Source: CALCKU01 sp964607445 (lineage in GTDB: Bacteria; Pseudomonadota; Alphaproteobacteria; Caulobacterales; Maricaulaceae). From it: a stretch of DNA of 64,000 nucleotides. The stretch is from assembly GCA_964607445.1 (NCBI GenBank), contig CAZSKN010000007.1:31259-95258 (forward strand), written 5' to 3'. The notes beneath the pieces are model-generated. The model saw only the letters and a program-made list of their open reading frames with translations. It searched no databases and was not told the origin of the DNA. Shown in pieces: positions 42,980 through 51,132 of this stretch (the stretch's first letter is position 1; every line of letters starts with the position of its first letter). The translations under genes were made by a program, and so were the position numbers.

Positions 42980-43246
42980 ATGACACAGACCTATTTTGTA
43001 TATATTCTCGCTAATTCCGCGCGCAACGGCTTTTATATTGATGTCAGCCGGACGTTATCTGCCTATAAAATTAAAACGCGTGAGCCGCGCAAACTCGTCC
43101 ATATTGAGTGTTTTGACGATCTGGGAAAAGCGGTTACACGCGTCGAAACCCTTAAGCGCTGGCAAAGTGCATGGGTGAGCGCACTGATAAATGAAAAGAA
43201 TCAGAACTGGAATGATTTGGAGTTAAGCGCTAAGCTGGCGGCGTAA
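42980..43246 (+). CDS. Degenerate GIY-YIG (UPF0213/YhbQ-like) protein
   Basis: 88 residues. TYFVYILANSARNGFYIDVS corresponds to the GIY-YIG motif, but YIG reads YID. About eleven residues that normally contain the catalytic Arg and following His are missing, so the chain goes directly to KLVHIECFDDLGKAVTRVE. ETLKRWQSAWVSALI and NWNDLE match the family end, with the metal-binding Glu kept. It is therefore probably catalytically dead or a decaying gene. It lies between cysS and a GST gene with no obvious partner. Confidence 0.65.
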   Translation: MTQTYFVYILANSARNGFYIDVSRTLSAYKIKTREPRKLVHIECFDDLGKAVTRVETLKRWQSAWVSALINEKNQNWNDLELSAKLAA

Positions 43247-43290
43247 ACTCCGCAATCCTTGCGTGGTGATTAACGGGACGCCCGCACAGC

Positions 43291-43896
43291 ATGAAACTCT
43301 ATGATTACCTGCCGAGCGGAAATAGCTATAAAGTCCGATTACTTCTGTCTTATTTGAACCTGTCTTATGAGTGGGTAAATTTGGATATTATTGCTGGCGA
43401 CACGCAGACGGGGGAATATAAATCCAAGAACCCTGTCGGGCAAATCCCTTTGCTGGAGCTTTCAGATGGTCGGCGTATCGCTGAGAGTAATGCGATATTA
43501 TATTTCCTCGGCGAAGGTACGCCCTATTGGCCGTCAAATGCATTTGATCAGGCCAAATGTCTGCAATGGATGTTTTTCGAACAATATAAGCATGAACCGA
43601 CTATTGCGGTGGCCCGTTTCATCCATAATTATTTTATGGAGACGCGCGCGGATGAATTGGAAAGCTTAACTCAGAGAGGTTATGCGGCACTGGATATAAT
43701 GGAGGCCCACCTGTCCGCGCATCACTGGTTTGTCGGTTCCGGGCCAACACTCGCCGATATTTCGCTTTATGCCTATACGCATGTGGCCGGGGACGGCGGA
43801 TTTGATCTTGATAAATATCCGTTTATCCTAGCGTGGTTAGCGCGTTTCGAGGAACACCCCAGACATATATTGATCACGGATATACCGGCCTCATAA
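43291..43896 (+). CDS. Glutathione S-transferase
   Basis: 201 residues, two-domain GST. The thioredoxin-like half begins MKLYDYLPSGNSYKVRLLLS with the catalytic Ser region (SGNSYK), then NPVGQIPLLEL (cis-Pro) and RRIAESNAILYFLGEG with the glutathione-binding E-S pair. The helical half has the conserved GPTLADISLYAYTH motif. It is cytosolic and conjugates glutathione to electrophiles or peroxides. Glutathione would come from GshA, encoded at 17304. Confidence 0.92.
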   Translation: MKLYDYLPSGNSYKVRLLLSYLNLSYEWVNLDIIAGDTQTGEYKSKNPVGQIPLLELSDGRRIAESNAILYFLGEGTPYWPSNAFDQAKCLQWMFFEQYKHEPTIAVARFIHNYFMETRADELESLTQRGYAALDIMEAHLSAHHWFVGSGPTLADISLYAYTHVAGDGGFDLDKYPFILAWLARFEEHPRHILITDIPAS

Positions 43897-43977
43897 CGGT
43901 ATTTATACGGTCGTTTACACGTCTAGACCGTTTTATGCGTCGCATGGACTTGGCAATTTTAAAGCCTATAAACAGAT

Positions 43978-44322
43978 ATGACTTTTGAGGTTCTAGAAGC
44001 CCGTTATTTATCCCTGCGGAGCTGGCTATGGGGGTGTGTCCTGCCCGGGGCACTGTGTGTCTTCGGCCTGCTCATGGTTTTGGGCTATGGCACAAATGAT
44101 ATCACGCAATTAAATCATAATGCGGTCATTATAGGGTTTTTCGGCCTGTATATTGTGTTGGTTCGCGGCGGACATTTATTGATGATCCGGTCCTTACATT
44201 TTGATCTCAAACGTAAATATCAGGCTGAATATTATGAGCGTCTGGCGGCTTTGCCCCCGTCTTTACGGTCTTATAATATCGGATTTACCTTGGCACGGAT
44301 AAAGCGGGATTTACTGTCGTAA
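43978..44322 (+). CDS. Hypothetical small membrane protein
   Basis: 114 residues with two hydrophobic helices (LWGCVLPGALCVFGLLMVLG and AVIIGFFGLYIVLVRGGHLL) and a basic C-terminal tail of about 45 residues (HFDLKRKYQAEYYERLAAL). I do not recognise the family. It begins about 80 bases after the GST gene and is followed by a long hairpin at 44363-44402. Confidence 0.6.
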   Translation: MTFEVLEARYLSLRSWLWGCVLPGALCVFGLLMVLGYGTNDITQLNHNAVIIGFFGLYIVLVRGGHLLMIRSLHFDLKRKYQAEYYERLAALPPSLRSYNIGFTLARIKRDLLS

Positions 44323-44362
44323 TCGACATAGAGCGTGTCTATTCCGATCTATAGGAAATAGT

Positions 44363-44402
44363 ATAACCCGCCAGTCAATTGTTCGAAAGATTGGCGGATT
44401 AT
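44363..44402. repeat. Long inverted repeat
   Basis: TATAACCCGCCAGTC and GATTGGCGGATTATA pair over fifteen positions with one C-A mismatch and one G-U, around a loop of about ten bases. There is no T-run, so it is either a Rho-assisted 3' end for the 43978 gene or part of the leader of the chaperone-like pair that follows. Confidence 0.55.
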
Positions 44403-44565
44403 ACAAGCCGGTAATAGGTGGGAGTTAGGGGAGAATAACCGGAATTATACCTTATCATATATTGGCGAGATTAACAGGCAAAAAGAATTAGAGCGTAAAT
44501 GAATAGTAAAGCGACGACAGTGTTTGGGTCTTGACTCTGCGCCTCTGTCCTCCAAGATTATCCAT

Positions 44566-45456
44566 ATGAGCGACAATCTTCCAGCCCTTGTACCGTCCCT
44601 TGCACGGGCGTTTGAACCGGCCAGGCAAGAGTTGCGTCAGGCTTTAAGTGCGGAATTATCCCCGCCGCAAATCGTCGTTGAGGCTCGGCGCGCACTAGAC
44701 GAAGCGGGGGTGATATTTACGGATCAAACTGACGATTCCCATATACATAAGGCGGGTCTCTGGTTGATAGAAATGGTCAAGGCGGGAGCGGGTGTTCTAG
44801 ACTACGGAACCGGGGCGGAAGTGACGTGGTCCGAAGTGGCCCGTCCGCAAGCCCGCAAATGGGCCGGACGCGGTCTGTTTTACGGGGCCGCCGCTTTATT
44901 TGCCGTGGTCGGCTATATTGAAAAATCAGGACTTGTTGTTTTGAGCGCTGGCGTATTGGCGGGGTTGCGCTTCTTTGACCCTAAAGATTGGGGCCATGTC
45001 ATGGCCAAATTACCTTTTGTAAAACGGGCACCGACGATTGAAGATCAAAGTGGGCGTCGCCTCTTGGCTCAGGCGCGTATCAAAGCGGATACGCAGGGGT
45101 TTATCGATAGTTTGGCGGACGCCCTAAAAACGGCAGATCATATTTTATTGCGCCTATCTGAACCGACAAGGCAAACCCATTGGCGTGATGACGTCAGGCT
45201 TATGTCCTTGGTACACAGCCTGTTAGAAGCCCGCAAAGCCAATGATGGAGATTTCGCCCTGAAGCTGATCGGACAAGAGCTTGAAACGGTACTCGCAAGT
45301 GAGGATATCGAAATTATTTCCTATTCTGTGAAAACCAAAGATATGTTCGATATTTTACCTGCCATGGGCGAAGACGGGGTCAAGGAAGTCGCCCCGGCGT
45401 TAAAATCAGGCGATAGTCTTCTGCGCCGGGGGACAGTATGGCAAGGTGAAAAATGA
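44566..45456 (+). CDS. Membrane protein with GrpE-like C-terminus, partner of the adjacent Hsp70-like gene
   Basis: 296 residues. The N-terminal 100 residues are soluble and helical (EPARQELRQALSAELS). Two hydrophobic helices follow (about 103-117 and 121-136), then a long helical part and a C-terminal domain ending MFDILPA, EDGVKEVAPALKSGDSLLRR, GTVWQGEK. That end resembles the beta-wing signature of GrpE (V-x-V-x-x-x-G-Y-x-L-x-x-R-x-x-R-x-A-x-V), with LKSGDSLLRRGTVW in place of the G-Y-x-L-x-x-R part. The stop overlaps the start of the Hsp70-like gene (ATGA), so the two are made together. The nucleotide-exchange role is inferred from this tail and the partner. Confidence 0.6.
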   Translation: MSDNLPALVPSLARAFEPARQELRQALSAELSPPQIVVEARRALDEAGVIFTDQTDDSHIHKAGLWLIEMVKAGAGVLDYGTGAEVTWSEVARPQARKWAGRGLFYGAAALFAVVGYIEKSGLVVLSAGVLAGLRFFDPKDWGHVMAKLPFVKRAPTIEDQSGRRLLAQARIKADTQGFIDSLADALKTADHILLRLSEPTRQTHWRDDVRLMSLVHSLLEARKANDGDFALKLIGQELETVLASEDIEIISYSVKTKDMFDILPAMGEDGVKEVAPALKSGDSLLRRGTVWQGEK

Positions 45457-47411
45457 AGACGCCAAAAACATCTTATAAGGGGGCAAAACCCTCGGCCAAG
45501 GGTATGGAATTTATCGGCTTTGATTTGGGACATGGCGAGACCGCTTTAGCTCGGGCTTACGGTGGGACAACCCGCGAACCCGAAATTCTAGAATATCGCG
45601 GGGAACGTAGTTTTGTAACGGCAGTTGCGCGGACGAGAGACGGACTTAAAATTGGGTCGGATGCCGTGAATATGGCCGCGTTTTCTACAGACGCAAAGGC
45701 TCAAGCCCCCGACATATGGGTGAAGTTTAAAAGCCGGGATATTTTCCAGGATGATATAGCGGAGCCGACACGATTATTTACAGGCCATCTGATAAAGGCG
45801 CTAGAGGCCGATAAAAAAATCCAAGGCGTTAAACACAGCCAGTTCATTATTGGCTGTCCGTCGGGCTGGGATGACACAACGCGCACGGCATATAAAACCC
45901 TGTTTACGGAAACAGGGTTGACCTTTGCACGTATTGTCCCGGAAAGCCGTGCCGCGCTCATGACGGCGTTAGAACAGGGGTATCTGTCAATTGATGCTGC
46001 GCGGCGTACCGTCCTGATTGTTGATATCGGGTCGAGCACAACCGATTTTACCTATTGTCGCGATATGGAATCAGAAGATGTCGGGCATAATTTTCTGGGC
46101 TCAGGATTGCTCGATAGCGAAATATTCAGAATTAATTTGGCCCGACAAGATAAGCGCGAGCACATCGAAGCTTTAATCGCGCGCTATCCCCATTATCAAG
46201 CGATTATGGAATATTGGTGTCGATTGGCAAAGGAACAATATTTTAACGGGACAGAAATGCCGGTTGAAATCATAAAACGATTGCCTGTGGCTGGCGGGGT
46301 ATTGTTTGAAATTCGGCTAGATAAGGTTGACGCCGATAATATTTTATCAACGCCATTAGACGCGCTTAACGGATTTACATGGCCGGAAGCGTTCCATTAC
46401 GCCTTAAAAGAAACCATTGAAAATCTGGGGGGGCGGGCCCCTGAAACAGTTTTGTTGACAGGCGGGGCTTCGCGACTGCCGCTTATTCTACCTGCCTGTA
46501 AAACAGCTTTTCCTAAAGCCAAGGTCGTGCAGGGCGCGGAACCTGAATTTGCGATTGCGCGCGGCTTGTCATGGCTGGGGCGGTTCGAGGTTTTACATGC
46601 CAGTTTTAAAGCCGCGGTTGCGCAGGTTCTGTCCGAAGAGGGGGCGGTTTATAAAAAAGCGGCCAAAGCGAGCGGCGCATTAGGGGGTAGTCTGGCGCCT
46701 GTATTGGTCGATGCCCTGAGTGAAAATTGTATTCTGCCCGTTTTTCGGGAATGGCGCTCTGGCCAGATACGGACATTTGACGATATTGAAAAAGCGCTGG
46801 ACGGGCGGGTGACGACATGGCTTTCCGGCGCGCAGGCCCAAGATCAATTAAAGCCCGTCATCGAGAAATGGTTTGCTGCCTTGCAACGCGATATAGAAAA
46901 GGAAACCGACCCCCTATGTCGGGATCATGGATTGCCTGCCATGGTGCTGTCGCTTGACGATAGCCAACATGTTAGTCGTCATTTGGAAGGGTTATCCGTT
47001 GCAGCCCCACAACTGGCCAGCCTCGAAAATGATACCGCGCTGATGGGGACGACGCTTACGGCTCTGATCATTGCGGCCCTATTGGCCAAGGTCAATTTAT
47101 TTGCACCTTTGTTTTTAAATCCGATCGGGCTTGTTATCGGCGGAGCTGTCGCGGGCGGAGGGTATTTATTTGGTAAAAAAGCATTAGAAGGCCGATTTAA
47201 ATCTGCCAATGTCCCTGTTCTAGCCCGTCAACTGATGACGGATGGACGTATTCGTAAAGCGACTGAGAAACAGCGTGGTGAGCTTATTCTGGCTGTCTCT
47301 GAGGCTTGGAACGCGGCTGCGGCGCAACGGTTTACGCAGGAATTAACCGATACCTTGCGCAAAGCCCTAACCGAACGGGCCGACGATAGGGCGGTTTTGT
47401 TTTTGATCTAG
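45453..47411 (+). CDS. Hsp70-like ATPase with C-terminal membrane hairpin
   Basis: 652 residues. The first 390 or so form an actin/Hsp70 ATPase: FDLGHGETALARA (phosphate 1, about 23-35), LIVDIGSSTTDFTY (phosphate 2, D191) and TVLLTGGASRLPLI (adenosine, GGAS at 337-340). There is no DnaK substrate-binding beta-sandwich. Instead a helical region leads to a hydrophobic hairpin at about 530-575 (TLTALIIAALLAKVNLFAPL, then NPIGLVIGGAVAGGGYLFG) and a short helical tail. The protein is therefore probably attached to the inner membrane. It is coupled to the GrpE-like gene by a four-base overlap and is convergent with a secreted coiled-coil protein. Confidence 0.75.
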   Translation: MKTPKTSYKGAKPSAKGMEFIGFDLGHGETALARAYGGTTREPEILEYRGERSFVTAVARTRDGLKIGSDAVNMAAFSTDAKAQAPDIWVKFKSRDIFQDDIAEPTRLFTGHLIKALEADKKIQGVKHSQFIIGCPSGWDDTTRTAYKTLFTETGLTFARIVPESRAALMTALEQGYLSIDAARRTVLIVDIGSSTTDFTYCRDMESEDVGHNFLGSGLLDSEIFRINLARQDKREHIEALIARYPHYQAIMEYWCRLAKEQYFNGTEMPVEIIKRLPVAGGVLFEIRLDKVDADNILSTPLDALNGFTWPEAFHYALKETIENLGGRAPETVLLTGGASRLPLILPACKTAFPKAKVVQGAEPEFAIARGLSWLGRFEVLHASFKAAVAQVLSEEGAVYKKAAKASGALGGSLAPVLVDALSENCILPVFREWRSGQIRTFDDIEKALDGRVTTWLSGAQAQDQLKPVIEKWFAALQRDIEKETDPLCRDHGLPAMVLSLDDSQHVSRHLEGLSVAAPQLASLENDTALMGTTLTALIIAALLAKVNLFAPLFLNPIGLVIGGAVAGGGYLFGKKALEGRFKSANVPVLARQLMTDGRIRKATEKQRGELILAVSEAWNAAAAQRFTQELTDTLRKALTERADDRAVLFLI

Positions 47412-48247
47412 GGCTTGATTTGAACGTCCACCTCATCACTCCCGTCCATTTCGATAATGATCCGGGTTTTGGTTTTTCCGTTTTCAGTAATGACTTGCTT
47501 GTCGATTGTCAGATTGCGCCCTAGGCCTTCGAGTTCGAAATGGTCATTATCATTATTTTCCATTTGTATTTTTCCGAGTGTTTTGCCGTCAAATTTTAAT
47601 GCCAATCCGTTTTTGTTTTCTTCGATCTCAATATCATCGGCAAAATCCGCCAGAATTTCCGCGAAGTTGGAAATAATACCTGACTCTGCGAGCAGGGTTT
47701 CAAGCCCCTTTGCCGCTTCGCGCATGGTTTTGGCATCGGTTAAATCTTTCGCTTCGATATCGAATTCGCGATTAAACCTCTTCATCGCTTTGTCATGTTG
47801 GCGTTCTGCGCGTTTAATTTTTATGCGTAATTTATCGGCATGACGGTTAAAATGCGTTTCAAGATCTTCGATACCCCCGGGGTCTTGGGCATGAGTTTCA
47901 TCCGTATAGCTATCGGGCTTAAGACGTATTTTTTCGACATGACGGACGTTTCTATCAGATGTTTCATGTTTATCGGGTGTGACATGTGAGGCGGCGTCTT
48001 CGGAGCTTTCCCCAAAATAGGGCCAGCTCTTTTTTACGTTACCTTTTTCCTTGTCACCTGTTTTTATGTTACGTTTCGAGGCTTTATGATCAGGTGTTTT
48101 AACTGTTGGAGCCTCAATTTTGGAAGGGTTTGACGGTGTATGCGGGTGCGCGACAGCCGGAGGTGTGAGGGCGTAGCTTAGCAATACGCTCAGCAGCGCA
48201 GCTGATGTTAAAATTAAGGCGGTTGAACCGATAAGAGCAGGTTTCAT
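47408..48247 (-). CDS. Hypothetical periplasmic protein with coiled-coil segment
   Basis: 279 residues from the ATG at 48245-48247; a TTG five codons earlier is less likely. A signal peptide (LIGSTALILTSAALLSVLLS) ends near AVAHPH. Residues of about 35-115 are polar, Lys/His/Asp-rich and likely disordered. Residues of about 125-165 (LETHFNRHADKLRIKIKRAE) look like a coiled coil, followed by a helical region and a small beta domain (NGLALKFDGKTLGKIQM, TRIIIEMDGSDEVDVQI). Family unknown. Its end overlaps the end of the Hsp70-like gene by four bases, tail to tail. Confidence 0.65.
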   Translation of the reverse strand: MKPALIGSTALILTSAALLSVLLSYALTPPAVAHPHTPSNPSKIEAPTVKTPDHKASKRNIKTGDKEKGNVKKSWPYFGESSEDAASHVTPDKHETSDRNVRHVEKIRLKPDSYTDETHAQDPGGIEDLETHFNRHADKLRIKIKRAERQHDKAMKRFNREFDIEAKDLTDAKTMREAAKGLETLLAESGIISNFAEILADFADDIEIEENKNGLALKFDGKTLGKIQMENNDNDHFELEGLGRNLTIDKQVITENGKTKTRIIIEMDGSDEVDVQIKP

Positions 48248-48296
48248 AATAAAATTTTCCAAATTATATCGTTATCAGATTGTCACATTATATGTG

Positions 48297-48310
48297 TTAA
48301 AGCGCTTTAA
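48297..48310. promoter_or_regulatory. 14-base perfect palindrome between divergent secreted-protein genes
   Basis: TTAAAGCGCTTTAA lies 50 bases before the 47408-48247 start and 130 bases before the 48440 start. It could be a shared operator. It is TTAA-N6-TTAA, one base short of a CtrA box. Confidence 0.4.
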
Positions 48311-48439
48311 GCCTCCAAAGCCCTCGCAGACACTGGATTTGTGGACATATCAATCCTAATTCGTCTGCGGACTTGTGTAAATATCTTCATACATATGGAA
48401 AACCATTGCTGTTTAACGGCGTTCAGTAGAAAAGAGCTT

Positions 48440-49084
48440 ATGAAAGACCGTTTCTTTTATCCACTGATGAGCGCGCTTATTGCGGGCGGGATCTATTATG
48501 CTTTGTCATTTGGCGGGTCTGAGATCGCGCCCTCCAGCGCTGAAATCAAGAGAGATGGGTTCGTTTTGTCTGAGGGTAATCTTGCCTATATGACGGCCTC
48601 ACCGGGTACGTCCTATAGATTTATCCCCAATAGTGGCGTGGCGGATGGGAGTCCCTATGTCACGATAGGTGCACATACTGCAAAGGAAAACGCACAACCG
48701 TCCGCCGGGGTATTTATAAATTTGGAACCTGAATATGCGGAGGCTTTTTCGGATAAATTACTGGAAATCACGATACGGGCGCGACAAAGTGCGATAAATC
48801 CGGCGACGAATTTCGAGGCGGGTTATTTCATTATTGATCAGGCCAGTAGCGGGTGGAAAGGGTTCGCCCTAGGGCCATCTTTTGAAGATCATGTTTTTTT
48901 CTATACATTAGAAGCGCGTTCCGAAGCTGTGTCCGGTACCTCGAAAGATCGTAAATGGTGGACATTTGGGCTTGGTAAAGGGGATGCGGTACAGGCGCGG
49001 CATTTGATCGGTATTTGGCCCGATACGAACGGGAGTACACGGGCTTTGGACATTGACCGCATCAGCATAAAAATTAAAAATTAA
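48440..49084 (+). CDS. Hypothetical exported protein
   Basis: 214 residues from the ATG at 48440, close behind AAAGAG; the open frame begins earlier but without a site. A single N-terminal hydrophobic stretch (FFYPLMSALIAGGIYYALSF) is a signal or anchor. The rest is predicted beta-rich, with SPYVTIGAHTAKENAQPSAG, LLEITIRARQSA, AGYFIIDQASSGWKGFALGP and ALDIDRISIKIKN, giving the look of a carbohydrate-binding-type jelly roll; this is impression only. It is divergent from the periplasmic coiled-coil gene and convergent with the sugar operon. Confidence 0.6.
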   Translation: MKDRFFYPLMSALIAGGIYYALSFGGSEIAPSSAEIKRDGFVLSEGNLAYMTASPGTSYRFIPNSGVADGSPYVTIGAHTAKENAQPSAGVFINLEPEYAEAFSDKLLEITIRARQSAINPATNFEAGYFIIDQASSGWKGFALGPSFEDHVFFYTLEARSEAVSGTSKDRKWWTFGLGKGDAVQARHLIGIWPDTNGSTRALDIDRISIKIKN

Positions 49085-49093
49085 TGATTCAAG

Positions 49094-50227
49094 TTATTTG
49101 GATTTTTCCCAAATTTCAGAGAGCCTATTGGCTTCTGAAACCATACAGAAGATATGATAAAAACTACTTGTTGGAATGGTTGTCGCGCAAGGGGCTCCAT
49201 CAGCATTTATTTGATCAACCCATGTCCCGTCCGGAATAAGATAGGTTTCGCGAAAGGCCTGCATAGCGCGGGCGGCCTGTGATATGGCTGTTGCATCGCC
49301 GCGCTCGCTTTGGGCGATATGGGCTTTGATCAGTTCGGTTTGCACCCATAGGCGTTTGGTTTGCCGACGCGGTGTTCCATCATAATGTGTTTCATCATTC
49401 AAGAATATAGCGGGAAGGTGTAATTTTGAATATAGCTTTTGGGCATAATGCGCACTGTCATATCCTGTGCGTTTTTCAAATTCCCATAACAACCAGACCC
49501 ATTCCGCGGAATGTCCTGGTTCAGATGTGTCACCCAATAATTCGTCGGAAATCTGCCAATCCTGCGTAAAAAACTCTCGAATAATATTGTGTTGAGAATC
49601 GTAAAATAGCTGTTCAAACAGGTCAAAGACTGTTTTAGCCATGTCCAGATATTGGCTGTCTCCTGTGGCGTCATATAGGGCCATAAAGGCCTCTAAGGCA
49701 TGCATATGGGGATTTTGTCGCCGCGGCAGGTTTTGCGTGGACCCTTCCTGCCATCCGCCATATGGACTTTCCCAAGTGGTCAATAAGGCCGAGATCTCGT
49801 TTATTAGATTTCGCGCCCCGGGATGGGGGCCGTTTTGCAGAAGCGTTGCGCAGGCCAGAAGGTGAAAGGCGTGATCGTAGAAATCCCGCATGTCAGAATT
49901 GACGCTATAGTCGGGGTTAAGGCGGTGAACAAACCCCGCTTGCGGGTCTCGGCCCAAAGCTGTGTCGCACATAAAGTCAAACGTATTTTGCGCTATAGAG
50001 AGTCCGTCATACCAATCAAGTTTTGCCGCCCTTGCATAGACGTAAATCTGACGGCTTTGTACGCGGACACGACGGATAGCTTGCGTTAGCGGACGCCCGT
50101 CAAGATCGAGCGCTTCGTAAAACCCATGACGGTCGTCGATGGCGGTTTGGGCCCAAAATGGCAAGGCGGCCTTGAGGGTCCATTCTTTGAGTAACCGAGC
50201 TTGTGTCTGGAACGCGTCTATTGACAT
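49094..50227 (-). CDS. AGE-family epimerase/isomerase
   Basis: 377 residues of (alpha/alpha)6-barrel type. The family includes N-acylglucosamine 2-epimerase, mannose isomerase and phosphomannose isomerase-like enzymes. Matching segments are RRVRVQSRQIYVYARAAKLD, FDFMCDTALGRDPQAGFVHR, DHAFHLLACATLLQ with the conserved His, RQNPHMHALEAFMALYDATG and GDTSEPGHSAEWVWLLWEFE, with the catalytic His pair. The closest type by eye is the mannose/cellobiose epimerase-like group. It is the last gene of the ugd-GGCT-glmS-galU operon, 16 bases after galU, so a hexose or amino-sugar substrate is expected. Confidence 0.87.
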   Translation of the reverse strand: MSIDAFQTQARLLKEWTLKAALPFWAQTAIDDRHGFYEALDLDGRPLTQAIRRVRVQSRQIYVYARAAKLDWYDGLSIAQNTFDFMCDTALGRDPQAGFVHRLNPDYSVNSDMRDFYDHAFHLLACATLLQNGPHPGARNLINEISALLTTWESPYGGWQEGSTQNLPRRQNPHMHALEAFMALYDATGDSQYLDMAKTVFDLFEQLFYDSQHNIIREFFTQDWQISDELLGDTSEPGHSAEWVWLLWEFEKRTGYDSAHYAQKLYSKLHLPAIFLNDETHYDGTPRRQTKRLWVQTELIKAHIAQSERGDATAISQAARAMQAFRETYLIPDGTWVDQINADGAPCATTIPTSSFYHIFCMVSEANRLSEIWEKSK

Positions 50228-50243
50228 GCGATCTGCACCGCTA

Positions 50244-51110
50244 TCAACGATAAGAGGTCACAAGGGTTTTTGCGGCGGCCCCGATTTCAGCATGATCTAG
50301 CGCATAGGCCATGACAGCTTCGAAATACCCGTATTTTGACCCGCAATCATAATCTTTCCCGTCATATTCATAGGCATAAAAATCTTGCGTTTCCATAAGG
50401 CGGGCCATGGCGTCCGTCAGTTGAATCTCTCCGCCTGCACCTGCGGCCTGATCTGAGAGCAAGCCCATGATCTCGGGTTGTAAAATATACCGGCCTGTGA
50501 TTTTTAAATTGGACGGGGCCGTTTCAATCGGGGGTTTTTCAACCATTCCGGACATTTCGATTAAACGCCCATTACGGGATTTGGGCGCGATGACCCCATA
50601 TGAAGATACGCGGTCTTCTGGCACAGGATCGACGGCAATTATATTTCCACCTACCTCATTATAAGCGCCGACCATTTGGGCCAGACAGCTGGTTTCGGAT
50701 TTAACAAGCACATCGGGTAATAATATTGCAAAGGGTTCATCGCCAATAACATCTCGCGCGCACCATATCGCATGGCCTAGACCTTTGGCACTTTGCTGAC
50801 GAACAAAACTTGTGGTTCCAGCTTCCGGTGTATCTCGGTCAAGCAAGTCAAAAATATCGGTTTTACCGCGTTCACGTAGAGAATATTCCAACTCATAGGC
50901 CCGGTCGAAATAATCTTCAATTGCCCCTTTATTGCGACCGGTTACAAAAACGAAATGCTCAATACCCGCCGCGCGGGCTTCGTCAACAACATAGTGTAAA
51001 GCTGGCCGATCGACGATCGGCAGCATTTCTTTGGGAATCGTTTTTGTGGCAGGCAGTACGCGTGTCCCAAAACCGGCGACAGGTAAAACGGCTTTACGTA
51101 ATTTTTTCAT
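50244..51110 (-). CDS. galU: UTP-glucose-1-phosphate uridylyltransferase
   Basis: 288 residues. It makes UDP-glucose from UTP and glucose-1-phosphate. The nucleotide-binding start VLPVAGFGTRVLPATKTIPK, the metal and substrate segments RPALHYVVDEARAAGIEHFV, LGHAIWCARDVIGDEPFAIL, LLPDVLVK and GMVEKP are all as in bacterial GalU. The product is the substrate of Ugd, encoded three genes upstream in the same operon, while glucose-1-phosphate may come from the mutase at 35860. It follows glmS by 22 bases. Confidence 0.95.
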   Translation of the reverse strand: MKKLRKAVLPVAGFGTRVLPATKTIPKEMLPIVDRPALHYVVDEARAAGIEHFVFVTGRNKGAIEDYFDRAYELEYSLRERGKTDIFDLLDRDTPEAGTTSFVRQQSAKGLGHAIWCARDVIGDEPFAILLPDVLVKSETSCLAQMVGAYNEVGGNIIAVDPVPEDRVSSYGVIAPKSRNGRLIEMSGMVEKPPIETAPSNLKITGRYILQPEIMGLLSDQAAGAGGEIQLTDAMARLMETQDFYAYEYDGKDYDCGSKYGYFEAVMAYALDHAEIGAAAKTLVTSYR

Positions 51111-51132
51111 AGGTCTTCATAGCATAAAGACC

